A DNA stretch of 64,000 bases, from the NCBI RefSeq assembly GCF_900119185.1, contig NZ_FPJE01000002.1, forward strand, positions 201,988-265,987, read 5' to 3'. The DNA is from Sinomicrobium oceani (GTDB taxonomy: Bacteria > Bacteroidota > Bacteroidia > Flavobacteriales > Flavobacteriaceae). The first letter of the stretch is position 1; the number at the start of each line of letters is the position of its first letter. Shown here piece by piece: positions 1 through 7,809 of this stretch. A program made the position numbers and the translations under genes. The notes beneath the pieces were generated by a model. That model was not told the DNA's origin. It saw only the letters and a program-made list of their open reading frames with translations, and made no database searches.

Positions 1-104
1 CGTACAGTAGTACGTACGGTATATCCCCATTGTAATAATTGTAGCACAGTGTGCACTCCTAAAAATCCGGAGCCACCGGTAACTAATACGGTTTCTTTTT
101 TCAT
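1..104 (-). CDS. NAD-dependent epimerase/dehydratase family protein (5' part only)
   Basis: Reading leftward from an ATG at 104, the first 34 codons encode a protein beginning MKKETVLVTGGSGFLG, a typical Rossmann nucleotide-binding start with a TGGSGFLG glycine motif. It runs off the left edge, so substrate and true length cannot be judged; dihydroflavonol-reductase-like and sugar-epimerase-like members both start this way. The start lies 12 bases beyond the stop of the SDR gene at 117-1025 in the same direction, so the two are probably cotranscribed. The family is seen in the sequence; the function is open. Confidence 0.75.
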   Translation of the reverse strand, partial: MKKETVLVTGGSGFLGVHTVLQLLQWGYTVRTTV

Positions 105-116
105 AGACTGATTATT

Positions 117-1025
117 TTAAAAAGTATATCGAATTCCTGTCATCTTCTCTGCATAGCTCCATAAGTCCGCAGCTAATTGTCTATCTGCCATAGCAGCCGT
201 ATGGTGTTTTGACGGTGCCGGATAGCCAATGTATTCATTTTCCCCATCAGGACCATAGAACGTTCCTCCAATTACAGAAGCATCGGTAGCTGCAAATAAT
301 GTGGGCAAAGCCCCCTGCCACGGCTCCATCACTTCTTTAAACTCCGCTAATAATGTTTGTAATTCGGCTTCTGAAATATTGCGTTGCAAATCGGTTTTGG
401 TAACCCCGGGATGTGCCGCTACCGATAAGATCGTGCTGCTATTTTCCTTTAACTTTCGGTTGAATTCATAGGTAAAAAGCAAATCAGCCAATTTGCTGGT
501 TGCATATTCCCGCCAGGCATCGTAGGGTTGCTCCAATCGCAAATTAGCAAAGTCAATTCCGGTAGCTCTTATGGCTGCACCACTGGATAGGGTTACTACC
601 CGGGCATTCGCACTTTGTTTCAGTAAAGGAAATAAGTATCCCGTGAGTGCAAAATGCCCTAAGAAATTCACCCCGAACTGCAATTCAAATCCTTCTTCGG
701 TGAGTGAGGGAGGCGGAATCATCACTCCGGCATTGTTGACCAGTATATCCAGTTGTGCATGTCGCTTTTGAAATTGTGTTGCAAATTCCCCAACCTGATC
801 AAGACCGGCCAAATCCAATAGCGCTACTTCAAGTATTCCTTTTCCGTCTTCTTTTGCTATTTGCTCTTTTGCCACAATTCCCTTTGCTTCACTGCGAACC
901 GCCAGGGTCACTGAGGCTCCGGCACTATACAGTGCTTTAGCGGTTTCAAAACCGATGCCTGTATTGGCCCCGGTTACCAACGCTATTTTACCCGTAAGGT
1001 CAGGCATATCTTTTGTCGTCCACAT
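117..1025 (-). CDS. Short-chain dehydrogenase/reductase (classical SDR, retinol-dehydrogenase-like)
   Basis: A 302-residue classical SDR. The cofactor loop TGANTGIG is at residues 18-25, the structural NNAG at 97-100, a catalytic serine in LSSG near 147 and the YxxxK pair at Tyr174 and Lys178. The long spacing after the serine, the extended C-terminus and the KIALVTGANTGIG start resemble the WW-domain oxidoreductase/retinol-dehydrogenase-like branch, which is common in bacteria without a known substrate. It is an NAD(P)-dependent cytoplasmic oxidoreductase. It is followed 12 bases later by the epimerase-family gene at the window edge. The substrate cannot be inferred. Confidence 0.88.
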   Translation of the reverse strand: MWTTKDMPDLTGKIALVTGANTGIGFETAKALYSAGASVTLAVRSEAKGIVAKEQIAKEDGKGILEVALLDLAGLDQVGEFATQFQKRHAQLDILVNNAGVMIPPPSLTEEGFELQFGVNFLGHFALTGYLFPLLKQSANARVVTLSSGAAIRATGIDFANLRLEQPYDAWREYATSKLADLLFTYEFNRKLKENSSTILSVAAHPGVTKTDLQRNISEAELQTLLAEFKEVMEPWQGALPTLFAATDASVIGGTFYGPDGENEYIGYPAPSKHHTAAMADRQLAADLWSYAEKMTGIRYTF

Positions 1026-1129
1026 CTTAATAGTATTTGTTTACAGGGCAAATTTCGGAATAACCAGACTTTGCTCTTTTGTTGTGAAGTCCAATCTATT
1101 TTTGTTGTGAGGTTCAAAGAACAACCATT

Positions 1130-2443
1130 TTACAATGTGTCAACAGTTTCTTTTTCAGGACTTGATTTCGCTTGGTTATCATTAAAAACCATGCGTAATG
1201 AGATGTCATTGGTAAGGTAGGCTACCCCCCAATGGTACAGGGTTACTACTTTATTCCGGTATTGTACCAATCCTCTTAAGTGTACAAACAACCAAATGAA
1301 CAAAGCGGCCAATCCATGTAGATGAAGCTTACCGGAAATTAAATCAGCAACAGCATTGCTACGTCCTATAATGGCCAAATCCCCTTTGGGTTGGTACACA
1401 AAATCGCGCATAGCATCCCCTTTAGCCAATCGCTTTAAATTGTTACCCAAATGTGTTGCCTGTTGTATGGCTACTTGTGCCACCTGAGGATGCCCGAAAG
1501 GATAATGACCATCTGAGGTTTGTATACTCATATCGCCCAAAGCAAATACATTGGGTATTCCCGGTACATGATTGATTCCGTTTACCTGAATTCTGTTTCC
1601 TTTACCGAGTACTTCATTGGGAATACCTTGAAATAAATTAGCTGAAATCACAGCCGCCCAGATAAGGGTTTCCGCGGCAATTTTTTCCCCTGAATTTAAA
1701 ATTATTTCCTTGCCGTTAAAATCGGATACCAGGGTATTGAGATATACATGTACTTTTAATTTTCTCATAATTTGAAGTACTTTACTATGGGTCCTATCCG
1801 TCATGGGTTGTAACAGATTCGGAGCTCCTTCGACTAAATACACCGTACCCAAATCATTCCGGAGTTCCGGATAATCTTTACGCAATACATTCTGTTTCAT
1901 TTCAGCCAACATGCCGGCTACCTCCACTCCTGTGGGGCCACCCCCTGCAATTACAACGTTGAGCAAGCGTTTGCGCTCCTCTTCGGTTTTGGCCACCGCA
2001 GCTCTCTCAAATAACCCCAATAGTTTATTGCGCATTTTAAGGGCATCGTCTATGGTTTTCATTGGCGTACTGTAGTGCTCTATATTTTTATTTCCATAAA
2101 AATTCGTATGGGCCCCGGCGGCTAACACAAGTATGTCATACTCCAATTCATCTCCCTGATCTAACCATAGCGTTTGACTGTTCGGGTCTATAGAAGTTAC
2201 GGAACCTATTCTGAATCGGATATCCGAACTTCTGAACAATTTGCGAAACGGATAACTGATACTGGCCGGATCTAAAAACCCTGTAGCTACCTGGTATAAT
2301 AAGGGTGGAAAATAATTGTAATTGTTTCTATCTATTAAAGTGATTTCAAAATGCGAATTTCCCTTTAGTTTTTCTATCAACGTTAATCCGGCAAAACCGC
2401 CACCCACTACCATTAGTTTAATTTTATATGGAGAACGTTTCAT
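1130..2443 (-). CDS. ndh: Type II NADH:quinone dehydrogenase
   Basis: A 437-residue two-dinucleotide-binding flavoprotein. The FAD loop GGGFAGL is near residue 14, an NADH-binding loop AGGGPTGVEVAG near 165-176, and the FALGDMS flavin-contact motif near 300. The C-terminal third carries a hydrophobic segment (LAALFIWLFVHLRGLVQYRNK) of the kind that anchors NDH-2 to the inner face of the membrane. Such enzymes pass electrons from NADH to menaquinone without pumping protons, matching the menaquinone cluster at 45-51 kb. It stands alone between two SDR-type genes. Sulfide:quinone reductase is the main alternative, but its conserved cysteines are not evident. Confidence 0.9.
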   Translation of the reverse strand: MKRSPYKIKLMVVGGGFAGLTLIEKLKGNSHFEITLIDRNNYNYFPPLLYQVATGFLDPASISYPFRKLFRSSDIRFRIGSVTSIDPNSQTLWLDQGDELEYDILVLAAGAHTNFYGNKNIEHYSTPMKTIDDALKMRNKLLGLFERAAVAKTEEERKRLLNVVIAGGGPTGVEVAGMLAEMKQNVLRKDYPELRNDLGTVYLVEGAPNLLQPMTDRTHSKVLQIMRKLKVHVYLNTLVSDFNGKEIILNSGEKIAAETLIWAAVISANLFQGIPNEVLGKGNRIQVNGINHVPGIPNVFALGDMSIQTSDGHYPFGHPQVAQVAIQQATHLGNNLKRLAKGDAMRDFVYQPKGDLAIIGRSNAVADLISGKLHLHGLAALFIWLFVHLRGLVQYRNKVVTLYHWGVAYLTNDISLRMVFNDNQAKSSPEKETVDTL

Positions 2444-2543
2444 ATACTATACTTTTTTATTGATACCATGAAGTAGCTAATACACACATACGGATTTATA
2501 AAATTGTGAGTTTACGTAAGTAATAATACGGACGCTTAAATCG

Positions 2544-3302
2544 CTATTCTGCTATTTGTAGATAATTTTCCAACCATTGCTGAAATCCGGAACTTTCCTT
2601 TTTTCTATATCTGGTGGTTAATGCACCATTCCGCAAGGCTTTACCCAGCTTACCGGGAATCGGTATATTTAAAATCCATCGGCGTTTACCGGTTACCTTT
2701 AACCATATAGCTGCCATTTGCCCCAATTTTAAAATTTCGGCACCCCCTAATTCATAGATTTTATTTTCAGGTGTTTTTTGAGACACATTTACAAGTTCTT
2801 TGGCCACTAATGAAACATCTATGGTTTGTAGCACAATTTTTTTAGGCAGAATACCAATACGGTATCTAAGGAGATTGGTTATAATACTATGGGCGAACTC
2901 ATGAAATTGTGTAGCTCTTACAATGGTATAGGGTATACCGGATTGCTTAATAGCATTTTCTGAGGCCAACTTTTGGCGGTAATACGAAAACGGAATATCT
3001 TCTATACCTGCGATGGAAATATATACCAAGTGTACCTTCGATTGACCACCCAAAGCCTTTAAAAGGTTTTGGGTGGCCTCGGTATCTTTTTTCATATCGG
3101 TAGCCAGGTGAAAAATGAGTTCTTTCCCTGCCACGGCTTCCCTCACTCCGGTATTTTGAATTAAATCCATAGTTACTTTAGCAGGGTCGTTACACTCTTT
3201 TCTGGTCCCTATGATGTAGGATGTCTTTTGGGCATCCAACAATTGGCACAACTTTTTCCCCAACGTACCGGTTCCTCCTGTTATTAAAATCCCCGCCATC
3301 AC
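2544..3302 (-). CDS. NAD(P)-binding atypical SDR (NmrA-like)
   Basis: A 252-residue protein with an N-terminal TGGTGTLG nucleotide-binding motif and no YxxxK catalytic pair in the classical position, as in atypical SDRs of the NmrA/complex-I-assembly type. The segment YTIVRATQFHEF is characteristic of this family. Two ATG codons are adjacent at the start (3302 and 3299); either is possible. The AhpD-like gene lies 7 bases upstream on the same strand, and the pair with a nearby Crp/Fnr regulator is an arrangement I have seen in flavobacteria. The function is a predicted oxidoreductase or redox sensor with unknown substrate. Confidence 0.8.
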   Translation of the reverse strand: MMAGILITGGTGTLGKKLCQLLDAQKTSYIIGTRKECNDPAKVTMDLIQNTGVREAVAGKELIFHLATDMKKDTEATQNLLKALGGQSKVHLVYISIAGIEDIPFSYYRQKLASENAIKQSGIPYTIVRATQFHEFAHSIITNLLRYRIGILPKKIVLQTIDVSLVAKELVNVSQKTPENKIYELGGAEILKLGQMAAIWLKVTGKRRWILNIPIPGKLGKALRNGALTTRYRKKESSGFQQWLENYLQIAE

Positions 3303-3309
3303 TACCTGT

Positions 3310-3753
3310 TTAATCCTCTACCTGTAAATGTGTACTTAAGGCTATACGGTTCCAACTATTGATCGTAACTACAGCCATAATAAGTTGTGCAATTTCATTC
3401 TCTGTGAAATGCTTTAAGGCTCTCTGATAAGTTTCCGTACGTAATCCTTGCTGATGAATTAAAGTAATCTCCTCAGTCATTTCTAAAGCAACCTGTTCCT
3501 GCGCTGTGTAAAGATCCGGGGCTTCTCTCCATGCACTTAATAGAAAAATACGTTGTTGGGTTTCACCGTTGGCCAAGGCATCTTTGGCATGCATGTTAAT
3601 ACAAAAGGCACAGTTGTTCAATTGAGAACTTCTGATTTTGATAAGCTCTTTTAAGGTCTTGGAAATGGATACTTTTGAAAGGTAACCTTCCAATCCTAAC
3701 ATCGCTTTGAAAGCTTGTGGTTCTGCGGTCTGAATGTTGATTCGTTTTTCCAT
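3310..3753 (-). CDS. Carboxymuconolactone decarboxylase/AhpD-like family protein
   Basis: A 147-residue all-helical protein with the AhpD-type motif CAFCINMHAKDA near residues 48-59, containing the CxxC pair and the downstream histidine of the alkylhydroperoxidase fold. Proteins with an intact CxxC-x3-H are thought to act as peroxidases or thiol relays, not as true carboxymuconolactone decarboxylases. It is the first gene of a two-gene unit with the SDR at 2544-3302 (7-base gap). The dead Crp/Fnr-type regulator lies just upstream on the same strand and may once have controlled it. Confidence 0.85.
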   Translation of the reverse strand: MEKRINIQTAEPQAFKAMLGLEGYLSKVSISKTLKELIKIRSSQLNNCAFCINMHAKDALANGETQQRIFLLSAWREAPDLYTAQEQVALEMTEEITLIHQQGLRTETYQRALKHFTENEIAQLIMAVVTINSWNRIALSTHLQVED

Positions 3754-3819
3754 GATTTCATTGTTTTAATTTGTTGGTACAAAGTTGGTAAACCATGAAG
3801 AGGAAAAACTTAAACTGGT

Positions 3820-4235
3820 TTAAGAACGTAGCTTGTTGCGGATTTCACTTAAATATTCCGGAGTAAATCCTAAAAAGGAAGCTAATAAATATTGCGGAAT
3901 CCGCTGAATAAATTGCGGATAATTATTGGCAAAATGCAGGTATAATTCTTCTCTCGAAAACTCATATAAAAAGCGAATTCTTCGTTCTGCCGCCACACAG
4001 GCTTTTTGATACACCATTCTAATCTTAAATAGCGTTCCATAAACGGAAACTTATTTAATAAAGTCTCTATGATCATGACTTCTTCGAATGACCACCGATG
4101 GTTCTACAGCCTGGATACAAAACTTAGTTTGCTCCTGGCGTTCAAAGGCAAAAGTACCGGTCATCCCCGCCAATGATCAAGAGCAAATTCGGTAGTCTGT
4201 CCTACACCGGTATCTTTAAAAAAAAATTACAGACA
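3820..4235 (-). pseudogene. Crp/Fnr-family transcriptional regulator, frameshifted and 5'-truncated
   Basis: Pieces of one Crp/Fnr regulator can be read in successive frames leftward. TTEFALDHW lies around 4170-4200, then a frame change in a T-run near 4155 leads to FAFERQEQTKFCIQAVE. A second change near 4080 leads to ETLLNKFPFMERYLRL, and a third near 4020 leads to MVYQKACVAAERRIRFLYEFS through RIPQYLLASFLGFTPEYLSEIRNKLRS and the stop at 3820. The order and spacing match the C-terminal half of the cyclic-nucleotide-binding regulators common in Flavobacteriia. The first half of the sensor domain is missing. At least three frameshifts make it non-functional. Confidence 0.85.
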
Positions 4236-4644
4236 TTCATATATTTTACTACTTACGAAGGTAAGCGAAATATGAGAATTGATATGTTAGAGAATCTAAT
4301 TCATTCAAGGTTTGAATCCAATCAAGTTAACTCTCCAAAAAAAATCGAACCGGTTATAAATTTGTTAGTATTTACAGTTTTAAAAGAAAAATAAGAATTT
4401 TTCTAAAAAAAGGGAATTAAACAAAAAGAGGATGTTTAAAAATTCATTTAACATTATGACATTAAGGTGTTTGAGTTTTGTTCCCGATACTTATCCGGAT
4501 AAAAAAGAGGCTGCCTTGACTTTTTAAATAGTGAACTCGTTTAAACTTTCCTTAATTGGCTGCAAAATGCCCTTTTTGCCCCACAGATTATCTCTTTCTT
4601 ATACTTAACCTCTTCATTTAATTTCAAAACCTATCCCTGATTTT
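4236..4644. other. Intergenic stretch without a recognisable gene
   Basis: About 400 AT-rich bases between the dead Crp/Fnr gene and the hip operators. Short open frames exist on both strands but none has a convincing composition, motif or ribosome-binding context. A T-rich, repeat-like tract near 4498-4535 is reminiscent of mobile-element ends but cannot be assigned. Confidence 0.5.
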
Positions 4645-4700
4645 ATATGCAAAAGCATATCATCACATCTTTTTTATTTAAATTATATGTAAAAGCATAT
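4645..4700. promoter_or_regulatory. Paired palindromic operators upstream of hipB
   Basis: Two nearly identical inverted repeats, ATATGCAAAAGCATAT at 4645-4660 and ATATGTAAAAGCATAT at 4685-4700, lie exactly 40 bp apart, about four helical turns, so both face the same side of DNA. The second ends 20 bases before the HipB-like start codon. HipB antitoxins are known to bind several spaced palindromes in their own promoter. The sites are seen directly; binding by this HipB is inferred. Confidence 0.8.
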
Positions 4701-4720
4701 AACTACAATATAAATATAAG

Positions 4721-4939
4721 ATGAAACCATTAGCAGAATTTGTTAAAGAACGAAGAAAAGAAGTTGGGCTCACACAAGAAGAGTTTGCCGACAGAGCTGG
4801 TGTTGCTTTAACTGTGGTACGAAAAATAGAACAAGGTAAGACCAAGCTTAATATGGAAAAGGTTAATCTCGTCCTGGCTATGTTTGGGCATGAGTTAGCC
4901 CCTGTAAACAGTAAAGTATTGAACGATGAGACAAGGTAA
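4721..4939 (+). CDS. hipB: HipB-like Xre-family antitoxin/repressor
   Basis: A 72-residue HTH protein. The helix-turn-helix spans roughly residues 13-40 (RKEVGLTQEEFADRAGVAL, then VVRKIEQGK), the usual Xre/Cro layout. It overlaps the next gene by 14 bases, as expected for a tightly coupled toxin-antitoxin operon. It probably represses the operon through the two palindromes at 4645-4700 and, with HipS, restrains the HipT kinase. It is shorter than E. coli K-12 HipB (88 residues) and ends soon after the DNA-binding domain. Confidence 0.9.
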   Translation: MKPLAEFVKERRKEVGLTQEEFADRAGVALTVVRKIEQGKTKLNMEKVNLVLAMFGHELAPVNSKVLNDETR

Positions 4940-5261
4940 CGTATATTATAAAGGTTATTTAGCAGGAACTATCACGGAAACTGACGAAGGTGATTATATT
5001 TTTCAGTACGATGCCGCTTATATAGAAACCCATCCTTCTGAATTTATAACCTTTACCATGCCTGTTAAGAAAGAAGCTTATACTGATAATAAATTATTTC
5101 CCTTTTTTGAAGGTTTAATCCCAGAAGGTTGGTTATTGGATATCGCATCAAAAAACTGGAAAATAAACCGTAATGATCGTATGGGGTTATTATTAGCCTG
5201 TTGCCAGAATTGTATCGGGGCAGTAAGCGTTGTACCTAAAACTAATGACGATGAAAAATAG
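4926..5261 (+). CDS. hipS: HipS-like protein (HipA N-terminal subdomain 1)
   Basis: A 111-residue protein matching only the N-terminal subdomain of HipA kinases: the segments ITFTMPVKKEAY and LFPFFEGLIPEGWLL are characteristic, and the terminal IGAVSVVP precedes what would be the kinase core in a fused HipA. The start overlaps hipB by 14 bases and its stop (5259-5261) overlaps the likely ATG of the kinase gene at 5251. In the HipBST system of enteropathogenic E. coli the separate HipS is the antitoxin that inhibits HipT. The split here is by design, with an intact stop and restart; it is not a frameshift. Confidence 0.85.
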   Translation: MRQGNVYYKGYLAGTITETDEGDYIFQYDAAYIETHPSEFITFTMPVKKEAYTDNKLFPFFEGLIPEGWLLDIASKNWKINRNDRMGLLLACCQNCIGAVSVVPKTNDDEK

Positions 5262-6189
5262 ATGTCTATATTGTTATGAGCCTCTTGAAAACGACACTGA
5301 TTTTCATAAAAAATGTTCTATGGAATTCTTTGGTACAACTCCTCCTCCAATAATACCCTATACGATAGACCAAATGGCCGAATTGGCAAAGAGTGTTGTT
5401 GAGCGCAGTGTTGCTGTATCAGGTGTACAACCTAAATTATCAATGTCTTTGATAAAAGAAACGCAAGAACAAACCGACACACGGTTAATCGTTGTGGGTG
5501 CGCTTGGCGGCCAGTATATATTTAAACCACCATCCCATCAATTTCCGGAAATGCCTGAGAACGAACATTTGACTATGCGGATTGCGGAAGCTTTTGGCAT
5601 ACGGGTTGTGCCTTCAAGTCTGATAAAATTGTCTTCGGGCGAACTGTCTTATATTACAAAACGTATGGATAGAACTGAAAAGAGAGATAAAATCCATATG
5701 TTGGATATGTTTCAAATAACAGAAGCTTTTGATAAGTACAAAAGTTCTATGGAAAAAGTTGGCAAAGCCCTGGACAGCTATTCTAATAATACTTTGTTGG
5801 ATAAAATCTTCTATTTCGAATTGGCCATCTTTAGTTTTCTAACAGGAAACAATGATATGCACTTGAAAAACTTTTCTATGATAGAAAGCCCTTCAGGTTG
5901 GATATTGGCTCCTGCTTACGATTTGTTAAACGTGTCTATTGTTCTTCCCGAAGATACCGAAGAGTTGGCGCTCACTCTTGAGGGAAAGAAACAAAAACTA
6001 AAAAAAGCCCATTTTGAGCATTTAGGTCAAGGGCTTGGATTAACCGACAGACAAATACAAGGTGTTTTTAATCGTATGTTCAAAAATAAGTCTAAAGCCA
6101 TAAAATGGGTTGATAATTCTTTTTTATCAAATGATATGAAAGTCGCTTACAAAGATATTTTGGAAACAAGATATGAACGACTCACTTAA
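5251..6189 (+). CDS. hipT: HipT-like serine/threonine kinase toxin
   Basis: I place the start at ATG 5251; in-frame upstream starts (TTG 5230, ATG 5245) would lengthen the overlap with hipS. The 312-residue product lacks HipA subdomain 1. It has an N-terminal CxxC...HKKC cluster (Cys5, Cys8, Cys22) that could bind zinc, a flexible-loop serine in AVSGVQPKLSM (Ser57), the catalytic loop GNNDMHLKNFS near residue 205, and the metal-binding AYDLLN near 225. HipT phosphorylates tRNA synthetases (TrpS in E. coli O127); the target here is unknown. A terminator follows at 6249. Confidence 0.88.
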   Translation: MKNRCLYCYEPLENDTDFHKKCSMEFFGTTPPPIIPYTIDQMAELAKSVVERSVAVSGVQPKLSMSLIKETQEQTDTRLIVVGALGGQYIFKPPSHQFPEMPENEHLTMRIAEAFGIRVVPSSLIKLSSGELSYITKRMDRTEKRDKIHMLDMFQITEAFDKYKSSMEKVGKALDSYSNNTLLDKIFYFELAIFSFLTGNNDMHLKNFSMIESPSGWILAPAYDLLNVSIVLPEDTEELALTLEGKKQKLKKAHFEHLGQGLGLTDRQIQGVFNRMFKNKSKAIKWVDNSFLSNDMKVAYKDILETRYERLT

Positions 6190-6248
6190 CGGGGCAAAGT
6201 CTCGTAGGTGGACGTGATTATTGATGTTGAGCGGTTGTAAAGATAAAT

Positions 6249-6280
6249 AGAGGGCATTTTCAGAAAAATGCTCTTTTTTT
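6249..6280 (+). terminator. Rho-independent terminator of the hip operon
   Basis: An imperfect hairpin, AGAGGGCATTTT (6249-6260) against AAAATGCTCT (ending 6273), is followed directly by seven T residues. It lies 60 bases after the hipT stop and matches the direction of the hip genes. Confidence 0.75.
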
Positions 6281-6469
6281 ATGCCCGGTCTTGAAGATTG
6301 GGAAGATTTCATGGTTCATTTTAAAAAGATCCACCCCGATTTTTATAAGAATATCTCCGGTAAATTCCCGGACTTGTCCAAAAATGAGCTCAAACATCTT
6401 GCTTTTATAAAACTGGGTATGACCTCTTCTGATATAGCCAAGGCAATGCTTGTCAAAAAGAAAGCCTGA
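6281..6469 (+). pseudogene. Fragment of a LuxR-type HTH regulator
   Basis: The frame reads WEDFMVHFKKIHPDFYKNI, then FPDLSKNELKHLAFIKLGMTSSDIA, which is the region just before and into the LuxR-type helix-turn-helix of large flavobacterial TPR or Reg-prop regulators (normally FEKVHPDFF...LTPNELK...SKEIA). It stops in the middle of the recognition helix and has no N-terminal sensor part. The ATG at 6281 sits inside the terminator T-run, so it is probably not translated. It is a remnant cut at both ends. Confidence 0.65.
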
Positions 6470-6586
6470 GAGTAGCCAGAAACCGATTGAAAAAAAAATG
6501 AGGTCTTGATTCCGGGCAACTCCTTTTTGATTTTGTTCAGGAATATTAGCTTTTACAACCGGGTTTGCTTTTATTGGTGTGGCGTT

Positions 6587-7669
6587 TTATGCTTTCCATG
6601 GTGGATAATCGATATAACCCTGTTTCCCGCCGCCATAAATTGTTGCGCTGTCCGGCTCACTAAGCGAGGCATTTTTTTTAAATCGTTCAGGCAGGTCAGG
6701 GTTTGCGATGTATAATTTGCCGAAGGAAATTAGCTTGGCAATGCCTTTTTCAAGTTCTGCTTCGGCAGAAACCTTGTCATATCCTGCATTAGCAATAACG
6801 GTCTGTCGAATCTTCCTGCCAAATAATTCAATTTCATTATCAGCTCCATAATTTTCAGGCGAAGCGGAATGTGGGCTGTACCTCATGAGTTCCACATAGG
6901 AGAAGTCCAGTTTGTTCAGTTCTTCAATTAAGTACATATAAGTGTCGGCAGGATTATCCAGCACTATATCGCCATAGGGATTGAATGGAGAAATTTTAAT
7001 CCCCACCTTTTCACTTCCCACCGCACCGATCAGTTCTTTCATCACCTCCAGTACAAATCGGCAATTGTCAGGGATACTGCCGCCGTAATCATCCGTTCTT
7101 TGGTTGGCACTTTCAGCTAAGAACTGGTTGGGAAGATAGCCATTGGCAGCATGAAGCTGAACCCCGTCAAAACCTGCCGCCATAGCATTTTTTGCGGCCT
7201 GACCAAAGTCTTTTATAGTCTGTTCGATTTCCGGGATCGTCATTTCCCGAGGCACCTCGTAATCCTTCCTGCCCCGGGAGGTGAAATGCTGCATTCCCCG
7301 AATAGGCAAGGGCGATGGCGCAAAAGGGAGCTTGCCCTTCCTGTCTACAGAATGCCCCATGCGGCCGGTGTGCCAAAGCTGTGCTATAATAACACCGCCT
7401 TTATCGTGTACCGCAGTGGTAACCTTCTTCCATGCTTCTATTTGCCGGCCTGTGAAAATACCCGGAGTGAACGGGCTGCCGGTAGCCTCTTCACTGATCC
7501 TGATGGCTTCGGTAAAGAGCAAACCTGCGCCTGCCCTTTGGGTATAGTATTCTATGGTCATATCCCCCACTAAGCCATTTATGTCGGTACGGCCTCTGGT
7601 CATCGCTGCCATGGCCATTCTATTTTTTAGGATAACATCGCCTAACTGTGTTTTTTCTAAAAGTTTCAT
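6587..7669 (-). CDS. Old yellow enzyme-family alkene reductase
   Basis: A 360-residue FMN-dependent (beta/alpha)8 barrel enzyme. Diagnostic segments are LKNRMAMAAMTRGR near the N-terminus, the QLWHTGRMGH active-site strand near residues 97-106, and the FDGVQLHAANGYLPNQFL plus RTDDYGGS signature near residues 168-195. It reduces activated C=C bonds or nitro-esters with NAD(P)H (NemA/OYE class). It lies downstream of the SBF-like transporter on the same strand with a 140-base gap, so cotranscription with the methionine genes is possible but not shown. Confidence 0.92.
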   Translation of the reverse strand: MKLLEKTQLGDVILKNRMAMAAMTRGRTDINGLVGDMTIEYYTQRAGAGLLFTEAIRISEEATGSPFTPGIFTGRQIEAWKKVTTAVHDKGGVIIAQLWHTGRMGHSVDRKGKLPFAPSPLPIRGMQHFTSRGRKDYEVPREMTIPEIEQTIKDFGQAAKNAMAAGFDGVQLHAANGYLPNQFLAESANQRTDDYGGSIPDNCRFVLEVMKELIGAVGSEKVGIKISPFNPYGDIVLDNPADTYMYLIEELNKLDFSYVELMRYSPHSASPENYGADNEIELFGRKIRQTVIANAGYDKVSAEAELEKGIAKLISFGKLYIANPDLPERFKKNASLSEPDSATIYGGGKQGYIDYPPWKA

Positions 7670-7809
7670 ACCGTTATTTTTTTAAAATGGTTATCGTTGC
7701 CCAAACTCCGGCAGTTAAACCTTATTTACAAATTCACTTTTTTGAGCGATGGCCGGACTTGGTGTTGATGCATACCATCAGCGCCATGTGTTGAGATATT
7801 TTTAAAAAA

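Noticed and set aside
4173-4394. A 73-codon plus-strand open frame after the dead Crp gene
   Set aside because: It lies partly antisense to the readable Crp/Fnr remnant, has no motif and an unlikely composition.
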